DNA of 64,000 nucleotides. Origin: Selenomonadales bacterium (GTDB taxonomy: Bacteria; Bacillota; Negativicutes; Sporomusales; UBA7701). A program made the translations under genes and the position numbers. The notes under the pieces are model-generated. The model did no database searches, had not been told where the DNA came from, and saw only the letters and a list, made by a program, of their open reading frames with translations. The stretch spans positions 103,640-167,639 of the forward strand of contig JARKPR010000031.1 of assembly GCA_029975165.1 (NCBI GenBank). Reading direction: 5' to 3'. This document shows positions 17,583 through 26,540 of the stretch, piece after piece. The stretch's first letter is position 1. Each line of letters begins with the position of its first letter.

Positions 17583-18924
17583 CCGCAGCAGCCTGGGACG
17601 CAAAAACATCGGCACCCTCATCTGGGACTTTTCCATACCGGCCATCACCGGCATGCTCGTCAACGCCCTCTACAATATCGTCGACAGTATCTTCGTCGGC
17701 CATGGCGTCGGCGCCATCGGCCTGGCGGCCGTCACCATCGCCTTCCCGCTGATGATCGTCCTCATGGGCTTCGGCATGCTCGTAGGCGTTGGCGCGACGA
17801 CGCTCGTCTCGATCCGCATCGGCCAGAAAAAGATCGCCGACGCGGAAAAAATCCTCGGCAACGCCTTCGTCCTGGGGATAGTGTTCGCCGTCAGCCTGTC
17901 CGGCCTGATGCTCGCCTTCCTCGACGAGATCCTCGTCGCCCTCGGGGCGGGGCCGGACGTCCTGCCCTATGCCCGCGACTTCACCACCCTGATCCTCGGC
18001 GGCAGCGTCTTCATGTTCACCGGCTTCGGCCTCAACAATGTCATCCGCGCCGAAGGCAGCCCCCGCATCGCCATGATGACCATGGTCATGTCCGCCCTCC
18101 TCAACACCCTCCTCAACCCCCTGTTCATCTTCGGCCTCGGCCTGGGGATCAAAGGCTCGGCGCTGGCCACCGTCATATCACAGGCCCTGTCCGCCGTCTG
18201 GGTCGTCGTCCATTTCCGCAGCCGGCGCAGCTACCTAAAGCTCCGCGGCGCCAACATGCGCCCCGAGCGCCGGATCGTCACCGACATCATCGCCATGGGC
18301 TCGTCGGCCTTCTTCATGCAGGTCGCGGCCAGCGTCGTCGCCGGCCTGTTCAATAACATCCTCATGGCCCACGGCGGCCAGACCGCCGTGGCCGCCATGG
18401 GCATCATCAACCGCGTCTCGATGCTCACCCTCATGCCGCTGTTCGGCATCAGCCAGGGCACCCAGCCCGTCATCGGCTACAACTACGGCGCGAAGCACTA
18501 TCACCGGGTCAGGGAAGCCGTCGTCAAAGGCAGCCTGGCCGCCACCGCCGTCGCGGTCGGCGGCTTCGCCGTCGTCCAACTGTTCGACGCTCACATCATC
18601 CGCCTGTTCAGCAGCGACGCCGAACTGGTCGCTCTGGGCGCGGCCGGTCTGAAGATCTTCCTGGCCATGCTCCCCATCATCGGCTTCCAGGTAATAGGCT
18701 CCTCCTTCTTCCAGGCGATCGGCAAGCCCCTGCACTCCCTGCTCCTCAGCATGTCCCGCCAGCTCCTCATCCTCATCCCGGTGCTGCTCATCCTGCCGCG
18801 CTTCGTCGGCCTGAAAGGAGTGTGGCTCGCCGGGCCGATTGCCGACCTCGGCTCCACGCTGCTCACCGCCGTGCTCGTCGCCACCCAGGTCAGGCGGCTG
18901 GCCAAAGCCGAAGAGGACGCCTAG
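17575..18924 (+). CDS. MATE-family efflux transporter, 449 aa
   Basis: Cation-coupled multidrug/toxin exporter with about twelve helices in two MatE repeats. First-repeat motifs: DFSIPAITGMLVNALYNIVDSIFVGHGVGAIGLAAV; second repeat includes ISQGTQPVIGYNYGAK. Length is normal. The ATG at 17575 has no nearby ribosome site; translation probably depends on the 14-codon leader that overlaps it. Confidence 0.93.
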   Translation: MDDRSSLGRKNIGTLIWDFSIPAITGMLVNALYNIVDSIFVGHGVGAIGLAAVTIAFPLMIVLMGFGMLVGVGATTLVSIRIGQKKIADAEKILGNAFVLGIVFAVSLSGLMLAFLDEILVALGAGPDVLPYARDFTTLILGGSVFMFTGFGLNNVIRAEGSPRIAMMTMVMSALLNTLLNPLFIFGLGLGIKGSALATVISQALSAVWVVVHFRSRRSYLKLRGANMRPERRIVTDIIAMGSSAFFMQVAASVVAGLFNNILMAHGGQTAVAAMGIINRVSMLTLMPLFGISQGTQPVIGYNYGAKHYHRVREAVVKGSLAATAVAVGGFAVVQLFDAHIIRLFSSDAELVALGAAGLKIFLAMLPIIGFQVIGSSFFQAIGKPLHSLLLSMSRQLLILIPVLLILPRFVGLKGVWLAGPIADLGSTLLTAVLVATQVRRLAKAEEDA

Positions 18925-19066
18925 CCCCGCGGCCGTATTATTTGCCGGCAGCCCGTCCATAATAAACATAGGCGAAGCCGGCGTCATCCCGGCGCGCCGA
19001 ATACGTAAGGCAGGTACCGGTGAACCTTTTGGCCGGCGGCCTGCCTTCGGTCCGAAGAGGTGGCCG

Positions 19067-19243
19067 ATGGTAGAAAAATGGAACGAGGTCAGGACCCAAA
19101 CCCTCTGCCCCGCGGAGGTCGAGGCGCTGCTGGCGAGGGAATTCGGCGGCAAGATCACCCCCGTCAACCGGGAAGAACTCGCCAAAAAGCACCGCAGCCA
19201 GGAACGGCAGCAAGAAGGCAAGAAAACGGCCCCACCCGCCTGA
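19067..19243 (+). CDS. Small charged protein, 58 aa
   Basis: ATG 19067 follows GAAGAGGTGGCCG. The product is soluble, opens MVEKWNEVRTQ and ends in a strongly basic, Gln/Lys-rich tail. The 140-bp region upstream contains GGCAGG and CCTGCC arms that could form a structured leader. Followed closely by a terminator, so it is a separate unit from the c-di-GMP gene. No family recognised. Confidence 0.55.
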   Translation: MVEKWNEVRTQTLCPAEVEALLAREFGGKITPVNREELAKKHRSQERQQEGKKTAPPA

Positions 19244-19249
19244 AAGAAG

Positions 19250-19277
19250 AAAGCTCCGGTCAGCCGGAGCTTTTCTG
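19250..19277 (+). terminator. Rho-independent terminator
   Basis: Stem AAGCTCCGG / CCGGAGCTT with TTTT tail; ends the 58-residue gene. Confidence 0.85.
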
Positions 19278-19374
19278 TTTCCTGCCTTAATACCACCTTT
19301 TACCAGAGAGGAGAAGCAGGAAAACTGTCGAATGGTAAAAAAAGGAGACAATATCACCGCCGCGGGAGGACCAG

Positions 19375-21984
19375 ATGGACGGGAAGCAAGGACAGGGGGC
19401 CGGCCGCGATAGAGCCGTCGCCCGGCAGGGAAAAAAACGCATCTCCCCGCAACAACTGCAAAGCGAATATTTCGCCGCCCTGCACCAAGTCGCCATCGGC
19501 CTCATGCGCCGCCGGAACCTGGACTCGCTGCTCAAAGACATCGCCGTCCGCGCCGCCGACCTCCTCCACACCCCCAACGCCTTCCTGTACCTCATCACCG
19601 ACGACGGCACGGCCATGGAGATGAGGGTTGGGGTGGGATTCAACCGCTCCACGATCGGCGCCCGACGCCGGCCGGGGGAAGGCTTCGTCGGCAGGGTCTG
19701 GCAGTCCGGAGAATTTTCCGGCGAACAGAGGATATGGCAGGCCGGCCCGGCAGACGGGGGGGAAGACGTCGTGGGGACGATCATCGGCGTACCCCTGCGC
19801 GACAACCGGCGGATCATCGGCGTCCTCGGCTTCAACATCCTCCGCGAGCGCTACGTTCCTTCACGCACCGAACAAGCCATGCTGGAGAGATTCGCGGAGC
19901 TGGCCTTCATCGCCATCAGCAACGTGCGCCTCTACACCAGACTGCAGCGCGAGCTGGCCGAACGCCGCCGCGCCGCGGAACTCATCCGCCGGCAGAACCA
20001 TTACCTCGAGCTTCTCCATGCCTTGTCGCTGCAGCTCATGACCCGCTTCGAACTCGGCGGGCTCCTCGCCAGCATCCTCGACGGCGCCTGCGGGCTGATG
20101 GCGACCAAGCACGGCTACATCTATCTCGTCACCGCCGACGGCACCCACCTCGAAGCCCGGCTCGCCCACGGCTTTTACCGCGAAATCATCGGCAAAAAGC
20201 TGAAAAAAGGCGAAGAACTGTCGGGCCAGATATGGGAAAACGGCCGCCTGTTCGTCACCGACGACTACAGCCGGGAAAAAGAGCGCACCCCCGACCCCGC
20301 CCACGACAAAGTGCGGGCCTGGGTCGGCCTCCCCCTAAAACGGGGCCGGGAAGTCCTGGGCGTATTCTGCCTGGCCCATATCGACTCGGCCCGCGTCTTC
20401 CGCGCCGAAGAGATCGCCGTCCTGGAAAAATTCGCCGAATTAGCCTCCCTGGCCCTCAACAACGCCAGGCTGTACGAAGCCCTGGAGGAAGAACTGCGCG
20501 AGCGCGGCCGGGCCGAGGCGGCGCTGCGCGAAAGCGAAGCCATGTACCGCACCCTGGCCGAGAACCTGCCGGGGATCGTCTATCGCCTCTACCTCCGCGA
20601 CAACGCGCGGGTCCAGTTTTTCAACGCCACGCTCCACGCCGTCACCGGCTACGATCCTCGCCGTCTCCCTCCCGGGGGGCTGTGCCCGCTGGAGAGCATC
20701 GTCCTGCCGGCCGATCGCGAGCGGGTGCTGGCCAAAATCCGCGACGCGATCAACGGCGACCAGCCTTTCGAAGTCGAATACGGCATAATCGCCAAAAACG
20801 GCGCGATCCGTTCCGTGGTCGAACGGGCCCGTCCGGTGCAAGGCCCCGACGGCCGCCCCCACTACATCGAAGGCGTCATCATGGACGTCACCACCCAGAA
20901 GAACGCCCAGGACAAACTGCTGTACATCAGCACCCGCGACGGTCTTACCACCCTCTACAACCGCGCCTTCTTCGAACAGGAACTCGACCGGGTCGGCACT
21001 GTGGGCGACGGGCCGGCAGGCGTAATCGTCTGCGACATAAACGGCCTCAAACTCGTGAACGACGCCATGGGGCACCTCGTCGGCGACGGCCTGCTGATGG
21101 CCGCGGCGATGATCATCAAAGACGCCTTCCGCCGCGACGACGTCGTGGCCCGCATCGGCGGCGACGAATTCGCCGTCCTCGTGCCGAACGCCACTCGCAG
21201 CGCCGTCGAGGCCGCCTGCCACAGAGTGCGCTGCGGCATAGACGACTACAACCGCATGCGGCCGGGAGCGCACCTCAGCCTGTCGATCGGCTACGCCGTG
21301 GGCACCAGGGGCGATGCCTGCATCCGCACCCTTTTCCGGGAAGCGGACAACAACATGTACCGGGAAAAACTCCACCACTCGCAGAGCGCCCGCAGCGCCA
21401 TCATCCAGACGGCCATGAAGCTGCTGGAAGAACGGGATTTCCTCACCGAGGAGCACGCCGAGAGAATCGACGCGCTGATCCTGAAGCTGGCCCGGAAAAT
21501 CAAACTGGCGGCGCCCGCCATCGCCGAAATGCAACTGCTGGCCAAATTCCACGACATCGGCCAAGTGGGCATAGCCGACAACATCCTCCTCAAGCCCGGC
21601 CCGCTGACCCCGGAGGAAAAGCGGGAAATGCAGCGCCACTGCGAGATAGGCTACCGGATCGCCCAGTCGTCGAACGAACTCCTGCCGATCGCCGACTGGA
21701 TCCTCAAGCACCATGAATGGTGGAACGGCGGCGGGTATCCTGTCGGCCTGCGCGGCGAACAGATTCCCCTGGAATGCCGCATCCTCGCCGTCGTCGACGC
21801 TTACGACGCCATGACCAGCGACCGCCCCTACCGTGCGGCCATGAGCCACGAAGAAGCGCTCGCCGGGCTCCGGCGCGCGGCCGGCACGCAGTTCGACCCG
21901 AAGATCGTCAAAAAATTTCTCGCCCTGTTCGCCGGTGAAAAAGGCGCTTTGCCGCCGGCCAGCGCGGCGGCAAAGCGCGAATGA
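19375..21984 (+). CDS. GAF-GAF-PAS-GGDEF-HD-GYP signalling protein, 869 aa
   Basis: Soluble c-di-GMP turnover protein. Two GAF domains (about residues 35-185 and 225-365), a PAS domain (about 385-505), a GGDEF domain with intact GGDEF at 595-599 (diguanylate cyclase), and an HD-GYP domain with KFHDIGQVGIAD, HHEWWNGGGYP (from residue 779) and VVDAYDAMTSDRPYR (phosphodiesterase). Both output domains look catalytically complete, so net activity should depend on the GAF/PAS inputs. No membrane segments. ATG follows CGGGAGGACCAG. Confidence 0.93.
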   Translation: MDGKQGQGAGRDRAVARQGKKRISPQQLQSEYFAALHQVAIGLMRRRNLDSLLKDIAVRAADLLHTPNAFLYLITDDGTAMEMRVGVGFNRSTIGARRRPGEGFVGRVWQSGEFSGEQRIWQAGPADGGEDVVGTIIGVPLRDNRRIIGVLGFNILRERYVPSRTEQAMLERFAELAFIAISNVRLYTRLQRELAERRRAAELIRRQNHYLELLHALSLQLMTRFELGGLLASILDGACGLMATKHGYIYLVTADGTHLEARLAHGFYREIIGKKLKKGEELSGQIWENGRLFVTDDYSREKERTPDPAHDKVRAWVGLPLKRGREVLGVFCLAHIDSARVFRAEEIAVLEKFAELASLALNNARLYEALEEELRERGRAEAALRESEAMYRTLAENLPGIVYRLYLRDNARVQFFNATLHAVTGYDPRRLPPGGLCPLESIVLPADRERVLAKIRDAINGDQPFEVEYGIIAKNGAIRSVVERARPVQGPDGRPHYIEGVIMDVTTQKNAQDKLLYISTRDGLTTLYNRAFFEQELDRVGTVGDGPAGVIVCDINGLKLVNDAMGHLVGDGLLMAAAMIIKDAFRRDDVVARIGGDEFAVLVPNATRSAVEAACHRVRCGIDDYNRMRPGAHLSLSIGYAVGTRGDACIRTLFREADNNMYREKLHHSQSARSAIIQTAMKLLEERDFLTEEHAERIDALILKLARKIKLAAPAIAEMQLLAKFHDIGQVGIADNILLKPGPLTPEEKREMQRHCEIGYRIAQSSNELLPIADWILKHHEWWNGGGYPVGLRGEQIPLECRILAVVDAYDAMTSDRPYRAAMSHEEALAGLRRAAGTQFDPKIVKKFLALFAGEKGALPPASAAAKRE

Positions 21985-21998
21985 AGAAACGAAAAAAC

Positions 21999-22030
21999 AA
22001 AGGGCCTGCGCAGGCAGGCCCTTTCCGTTT
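21999..22030. terminator. Terminator between convergent genes
   Basis: Stem AAGGGCCTGC / GCAGGCCCTT with flanking A and T runs, between the c-di-GMP gene and the exported-protein gene on the other strand. Confidence 0.75.
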
Positions 22031-22039
22031 AGTTGGCGG

Positions 22040-22483
22040 CTACAGCATTTCGATTGTCGGGGCGGTCGACTCCGGAGGAGCAACGAGGAACGTTACCTCC
22101 TGGCCGGTGTTGCGGAGCTGCAGCCCCCCCTTGCCGAGGGCGACATTTTTGTCGTCGGCCACCACGATCTCGAGATCGAGGAATTCGTTATTTCCCGTAG
22201 TTATCGCCAGGTCGCCCCTTTCCTTGCCCGCCAGAACGACATCGGCCCGGTTGGCCTTCGTACCGTTGTTGGTCGTCCAGACCACCTGGACGACGTGCGG
22301 CTTCCTTACCTTGCCGTCACTTGTTATGTAAGGGTACGACCAGAAAGTTTTCGAATCGAAAACATCAATCCTCACCATCAGCTTGGCGGGCTTGTCGGCG
22401 GCCGAGCAAACTGACGGGGCGAAGACGAGCAGTGTGAGCAGCATGGTCAGCGCAAGCGCGGCGGCGGTCGTCCGCTTCATCAT
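22040..22483 (-). CDS. Exported protein of unknown function, 147 aa
   Basis: Signal peptide MKRTTAAALALTMLLTLL with cleavage near CSAAD. The mature part, about 120 residues, opens KLMVRIDVFD and looks all-beta. No recognised motif; the copper-amine-oxidase-like stalk repeats common in this group are absent. Upstream on its strand is GAGGGGG about 12 bp before two adjacent ATG codons. Probably periplasmic. Confidence 0.6.
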   Translation of the reverse strand: MMKRTTAAALALTMLLTLLVFAPSVCSAADKPAKLMVRIDVFDSKTFWSYPYITSDGKVRKPHVVQVVWTTNNGTKANRADVVLAGKERGDLAITTGNNEFLDLEIVVADDKNVALGKGGLQLRNTGQEVTFLVAPPESTAPTIEML

Positions 22484-22626
22484 AATAAAGGTTACCCCCT
22501 CACGGATTTTACCCCTATTGTATCATATTTCCGCGCCAAAAGGAGATATCCGCGCCCGGCTTGGCAAAAAAAATGGACTCTGCTGACCGCAGAGCCGACT
22601 GGCAAAAAAAGCAACGGGAAGATATG

Positions 22627-22821
22627 CTATGTGGGGAGGTGGTGGGCGAGAGGAGAGGAATCGGCGTCGCCGTTCCCGGGCAGGAAAGGCCTGATCGCGT
22701 AGCGGTAAAGGATGCCCAACGGCGCCAAGGCAATCACCGATATATAAATTAGAGGCGCGAGCAGGCAACACAACAAAGCGATCGGCAGGCCGAGGAGGGA
22801 GAAAACCATTTTCGGGAGCAT
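22627..22821 (-). CDS. Small membrane protein, 64 aa
   Basis: Opens MLPKMVFSLLGLPIALLCCL and has a continuous hydrophobic region of roughly 40 residues, enough for two helices, then a short polar tail. TGGGAGGT precedes the ATG at 22821, supporting translation. Unknown function. Confidence 0.55.
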   Translation of the reverse strand: MLPKMVFSLLGLPIALLCCLLAPLIYISVIALAPLGILYRYAIRPFLPGNGDADSSPLAHHLPT

Positions 22822-22942
22822 AAAGCAAACCTCCCATAAGTGAAAATTATCACATTCACCTGATTTGATTATACACCGACACCGCCGAAAAGTCCATACA
22901 TCCGGCTAAAAAATAGGGAAATTTTTCACATGAGGTTTGTTT

Positions 22943-22978
22943 AAAAACCCCCGGGACATTTTCTTGTCCCGGGGGTTC
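22943..22978 (-). terminator. Terminator of the gene at 22991
   Basis: Long perfect stem AACCCCCGGGACA / TGTCCCGGGGGTT; on the minus strand it is followed by TTTTTAAAC. Confidence 0.85.
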
Positions 22979-22990
22979 GCCGGTCTTTTC

Positions 22991-23425
22991 TCAGAAGCCT
23001 GGCGTGTAGACCGTCAGCCCCGCAGGCACCGCCTTGATGACGATGTTGCCGCCGGCCTCCTTCAAGTCGGAAACCTGCGTCCACACCAAATCGTCCGCCG
23101 TCCAGGTCTGCAGGCGGAGTTTGAGGTTGGTCACGCCATGAGGGATGACGAATTTGTGCGGTTTGGCCTCCTGGGGGGTAAAGGCATGGACGGCGAACTC
23201 CCGGCTGCCGGCAAGGATGGTCACCTCGACCTTCTTGACCCTATGCAGAGTCACGGTGTCCCCGCTTGCCGGCTCGGGGCCGAGATGGTAGCTCCGCCAC
23301 AGGGAATCGTCAACCGAGACCCGCAGCGTCGCAGGGTCGAACGGGGCCGCCGCCGCGGGCCCGGCCGCCGTTGCCAGCAGCAGAACCGTCAACAACAGGC
23401 ATAGCGCCTGGCGCACATTCTTCAT
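22991..23425 (-). CDS. Exported protein of unknown function, 144 aa
   Basis: Clear signal peptide (MKNVRQALCLLLTVLLLATA, cleavage near AAAAP). The mature part of about 117 residues has alternating hydrophobic and charged residues with no conserved motif I recognise. Ends at a strong terminator. In the same small cluster as two other exported proteins (22040 and 23475), all on the minus strand. Confidence 0.6.
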   Translation of the reverse strand: MKNVRQALCLLLTVLLLATAAGPAAAAPFDPATLRVSVDDSLWRSYHLGPEPASGDTVTLHRVKKVEVTILAGSREFAVHAFTPQEAKPHKFVIPHGVTNLKLRLQTWTADDLVWTQVSDLKEAGGNIVIKAVPAGLTVYTPGF

Positions 23426-23474
23426 ACCGTATCGCTTCCTCCCTCGGCCGGCGCTTGTGCGCGCCGGCGGCCGC

Positions 23475-24017
23475 TTACCGGCCTTCGATGTCGTATAGCG
23501 CCTTCTGGGCGTTCACCAGGCCTTCGCAGATCTCCATGATCCGCGCGTCCGCCTCGAAAGGCAGCCACCTGTCCTTGGAATAGGCGTTGCGGCCAAGCAG
23601 CTTGCCGTTTTTATCATAATCCACCTGCACGAGCAGCGCGACCTCCCTGGTTGCCGGGCGCACCCGCAGCTGCTGGAGAGAAAAGGCCAGCTTATCGTAG
23701 CCGGCGACGTTCTTCTCCTGGGTCCTAAGAGACTCCGTCACCTCCCTGGCGCCGTTCTTCTCGTATTCCACCTTGACCCAGGCCTGGATATAGCCTTTAT
23801 CCTTATAGAGCTGGGCGGGGTCCTTGGCGAAATCGTGGCCGACGTCGGCCGGCATGTGGTAGAGGGTCTTAAGGTCGAGGTAATAAGTGCTGAACGTGTC
23901 TTTCGACGCCTTGCTCAGAGGAAAGTAGCGATCCTCCTCCTCGGCCGCCAGCGCCGGCAGCGCGGTGACCGCCAGGAGCAGGAGGACGGCGGTAAGAATT
24001 CGGGCTGGTTTGAACAT
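23475..24017 (-). CDS. Exported protein of unknown function, 180 aa
   Basis: Signal peptide MFKPARILTAVLLLLAVTAL with cleavage near ALAAE, then a mature domain with KASKDTFSTYYLDLKTLYHM and several Tyr/Asp-rich stretches. ATG 24017 is chosen because GAGGTGAG lies 4-10 bp upstream; an ATG eight codons earlier would put charged residues before the signal. Likely periplasmic. Unknown function. Confidence 0.6.
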   Translation of the reverse strand: MFKPARILTAVLLLLAVTALPALAAEEEDRYFPLSKASKDTFSTYYLDLKTLYHMPADVGHDFAKDPAQLYKDKGYIQAWVKVEYEKNGAREVTESLRTQEKNVAGYDKLAFSLQQLRVRPATREVALLVQVDYDKNGKLLGRNAYSKDRWLPFEADARIMEICEGLVNAQKALYDIEGR

Positions 24018-24091
24018 TTTACTCACCTCACCAGTTGACATTTGGCATATTTTATTAAATTCGCCCCGGATGGCGTTATTCCTTCAAAGCG

Positions 24092-24964
24092 TCAGCGCCC
24101 TTCGCCGCCCATGCCGGCGAGCAGGCTGCTTTTCTGGCGGTTGATCCTGGCAATGAACATATCGTACAACTCAAGCACCCGTTTCTTGTCGCCCATGAAA
24201 TTCAGGCAGGCGCCAATATTGCTGAACGCTTTGCGCACCTCCTCGTAATTGCCGAGGCTTTCGAAAATGGCGCGCGCCTCCTCGAAAGAAGAGCAGGCCT
24301 CGTCATAGCGGCCCGTCATCTGATAGCACGTGCCCCGGTCGAAAATAATCCGCGCCAACTCGTGGGGCAGATCGTGCTGTTCGAGGACGCGCCTGGCCCG
24401 TTCATAAGCATCGAGAGCGTCGGCATAACGGCCGAGGTTCTGCTGGCAGCGGCCGGCCAGCGCGAGCGTCTTGCCCGTCTCCGGCGCGTTGCCGGCCGCC
24501 TCGAACAGGCGCAGGGCGCTTTCGTACAAGACCAGGGCCTCGGCATACGCGCTCCTCACCATGTGCAGGTGAGCCTCCTGCAGCAGGGCGGTCGCGTCGA
24601 GGCCGGCAACGCGTTTGCGGAAAAACACCTCGTCGCCGCGGTCGTCGAGATTCTTCGCCACCGACTTCAGTTCCCGTACCGTCGCCTTTACATCGTCGTC
24701 CGCGTCAAGGCGGAGGGCGGTCCGCAGGATATCCTGCCAGGAGCGGCCACGGCTCTCGTGATAGGCCGCCGCCAGGAACTTCAAATTGACGACATCCTCA
24801 TTGTTTTGGATGAGGAACTTCACCTTGGAGAAATCGTCCAGCAACAGGAAATGGAAAACGCCGGCCTCGATAACGTCCGACAGAGGGACCTTGAGGTTTT
24901 TGAGCGCATCCACCGCCGTGGCGTTGATCCGGGCGCTGATCGTTGCCTTGCCGTTTGTCGCCAT
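24092..24964 (-). CDS. TPR-repeat protein with ribbon-helix-helix-like N-terminus, 290 aa
   Basis: Soluble. N-terminal 50 residues (GKATISARINATAVDALKNL) resemble a ribbon-helix-helix or CopG-like dimer segment. From about residue 130 on there are tetratricopeptide repeats: ALVLYESALRLFEAAGNAPE, DALDAYERARRVLEQHDLPHE, ACSSFEEARAIFESLGNYEE. Two ATGs lie close together (24970 and 24964); the second is better spaced from AAAGGTGGG. Probably a protein-protein scaffold or regulator; partner unknown. Confidence 0.65.
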   Translation of the reverse strand: MATNGKATISARINATAVDALKNLKVPLSDVIEAGVFHFLLLDDFSKVKFLIQNNEDVVNLKFLAAAYHESRGRSWQDILRTALRLDADDDVKATVRELKSVAKNLDDRGDEVFFRKRVAGLDATALLQEAHLHMVRSAYAEALVLYESALRLFEAAGNAPETGKTLALAGRCQQNLGRYADALDAYERARRVLEQHDLPHELARIIFDRGTCYQMTGRYDEACSSFEEARAIFESLGNYEEVRKAFSNIGACLNFMGDKKRVLELYDMFIARINRQKSSLLAGMGGEGR

Positions 24965-25113
24965 CGTCATCCCACCTTTACATTGTCACCAATATTTTAC
25001 TATTATTCCGACAGGCTTTCAATAAATTAGTGACAAATCCCCGGAATCCATGCCTCTGTCGGCCCGTGAAGTAATAACCGTTCAATAAAATGTCATACAA
25101 AATTGGTATTGGC

Positions 25114-25155
25114 GTCCGGCCATACGTCTGATAGGGGAGGGGCGTATGGCCGGAC
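25114..25155 (+). promoter_or_regulatory. Hairpin enclosing the ribosome site and start of a small membrane peptide
   Basis: Perfect 13-bp inverted repeat GTCCGGCCATACG (25114-25126) / CGTATGGCCGGAC (25143-25155). The loop contains GGGGAGGGG and the right arm contains ATG 25146, so the folded mRNA would hide the start codon. Confidence 0.6.
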
Positions 25156-25328
25156 CGCGCCAGTCAACAATAGTAATAATAATAATTTTTATAATTATAG
25201 TAATTACAATAATAATTATAGCTGTTTCTTTGCTGCTGAACAACCGGGCCAGGTTTTTTCGCCTGCGTGACAGGAGTGGCAGGATTCGGGCCGGGCGGCC
25301 GCCAACTATTTCAGCTAAACAACGCTAA
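25146..25328 (+). CDS. Small Ile-rich membrane peptide, 60 aa
   Basis: After a short polar start the protein has a 22-residue stretch that is mostly isoleucine, then LLL, then a basic tail (NNRARFFRLRDRSGRIRAGR). The Ile run is encoded by an AT-rich ATA/ATT tract unlike the GC-rich surroundings. Ribosome site GGGGAGGGG sits in the loop of a hairpin. Single-span peptides with basic tails and sequestered starts are typical of type I toxins, but no antisense RNA has been identified. It could also be a chance frame. Confidence 0.4.
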   Translation: MAGPRQSTIVIIIIFIIIVITIIIIAVSLLLNNRARFFRLRDRSGRIRAGRPPTISAKQR

Positions 25329-25342
25329 GGAGATGATAAACC

Positions 25343-26113
25343 GTGCGGCTTGAAAACTTAGCTGCGGCGGCGACCGATTTCTTGCGTGAAACCCCCCTCA
25401 ATCGCGTGGCAGAGCTCGGCGGCCTGGTGATCTACGACCCGCCCCTGCTGGCGGCGGCCGCGGCGGACGATCCGCTGTTCACCCGCCTCAAAGACACCGA
25501 CGCCGTCGGCCCGCACCACCTCTCGCCGCTCGAATGGCTGGCATCGGCCCGGTCGGTGGTATCCTTCTTTCTGCCGTTCTCGGCCGCCGTGCGCACCGCC
25601 AATCGCCGGCCCGGCCTGCCGGCGACCGAATGGCTCTACGGTCGCGTCGAGGGCGAGATGGTCAACGACGCCCTGCGCCGCTTCCTGGCCGAAAAGCTGG
25701 CCGCGGCCGGCCACCAGACAGTCGTGCCGGCCCTCGACCCGCGCTTTGCCGTGATCGAGCGGCGCAGCAACTGGTCGGAACGCCATGCCGCCCATATCGC
25801 CGGCCTCGGGACCTTCAGCCTCAGCTGCTCCCTCATCACCGCCCGCGGCTCCGCCGGCCGCGTCGGCAGCGTCATCACCAGCCTCGCCCTCGAGCCGACG
25901 CCGCGTCCCTATACCGCCAGCCACGAATACTGCAGCAAATGCGGCGCCTGCATCCGCCGCTGCCCGCCGCAGGCCATCGACGAGGCCGGCAAGCGCCACC
26001 CGCCCTGCGCTGCATACCTCGACACCGTCAGAGAACGCTTCAAACCCCGCTATGGCTGCGGCAAATGCCAGACCGGCGTCCCCTGCGAAGAACGCATCCC
26101 CGCCTGGAAATAA
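25343..26113 (+). CDS. QueG-like [4Fe-4S] protein, 256 aa
   Basis: Related to epoxyqueuosine reductase (QueG/DUF1730 plus ferredoxin) but short: QueG is about 350-380 aa. The middle holds RSNWSERHAAHIAGLGTFSL, similar to the cobalamin-binding region of QueG-like proteins, and the C-terminus has CSKCGACIRRCPPQA and a second CGKCQTGVPCEERIP group, together eight cysteines for two clusters. In anaerobes such short forms occur as reductases of unknown substrate. GTG start after TAAGGAGATGATAAACC. Confidence 0.8.
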   Translation: MRLENLAAAATDFLRETPLNRVAELGGLVIYDPPLLAAAAADDPLFTRLKDTDAVGPHHLSPLEWLASARSVVSFFLPFSAAVRTANRRPGLPATEWLYGRVEGEMVNDALRRFLAEKLAAAGHQTVVPALDPRFAVIERRSNWSERHAAHIAGLGTFSLSCSLITARGSAGRVGSVITSLALEPTPRPYTASHEYCSKCGACIRRCPPQAIDEAGKRHPPCAAYLDTVRERFKPRYGCGKCQTGVPCEERIPAWK

Positions 26114-26150
26114 CACAAGACCCCGCGTATTTCGCGGGGTCTTGTGTTTT
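26113..26150. terminator. Bidirectional terminator
   Basis: Long stem ACACAAGACCCCGCG / CGCGGGGTCTTGTGT followed by TTTT; between the QueG-like gene and a convergent small gene. Confidence 0.9.
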
Positions 26151-26167
26151 ATGCGTGTCGCCTTTCG

Positions 26168-26422
26168 TCACGCTCCGTCCGGGGGTGGAAAAACGCGGGG
26201 CCTGACCGGCGTGTTGGCCGTCCGGTCGCTGGCCGCGTTGCTGTAATCCTCGGGGTCGCCTAATGTCTGCCTGGCGCTGGGGGCATCCCCGTCGGCCTGT
26301 TTCCGCAGCTCGTCCTGAATTACGCCGCCAGTAGGGGGCGGAGAGTAACGGACCGCCGGAGCCTCGGAAACGTGGGCATCGAACTCGGACTGCATATCCG
26401 CGCCGCTGTTTTTCGCCGCCAT
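26168..26422 (-). CDS. Small hydrophilic protein, 84 aa
   Basis: GGAGGTGACGCGCG precedes ATG 26422. Soluble, Pro/Asp/Ala-rich, low complexity, no cysteine or membrane segment. May be one of the short hydrophilic proteins found in spore-forming Firmicutes, but nothing specific is visible. Confidence 0.5.
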   Translation of the reverse strand: MAAKNSGADMQSEFDAHVSEAPAVRYSPPPTGGVIQDELRKQADGDAPSARQTLGDPEDYSNAASDRTANTPVRPRVFPPPDGA

Positions 26423-26487
26423 CGCGCGTCACCTCCGGCATTAGCATGCCCCGCAGAAAGCAAATAAAGTCCCCCGAAATGCCGTGA

Positions 26488-26540
26488 GGCCCCCCAGGAT
26501 GCAAGGCGCTCTGAAGAGCAACGCCGCAGATGGGGAGGCC
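26488..26540. repeat. Palindromic intergenic repeat, copy A
   Basis: Outer arms GGCCCCCCA / TGGGGAGGCC enclose GGATGCAA, an inner hairpin (GGCG, CTCTGAAGAG, CAACGCC) and GCAGA. The blocks GATGCAAG-CGC and GAGCAAYGCCGCAGAYGGGG recur in copy B at 31867-31980. From memory this resembles REP-like dispersed palindromes of many GC-rich anaerobes; not checked against a database. Confidence 0.6.
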
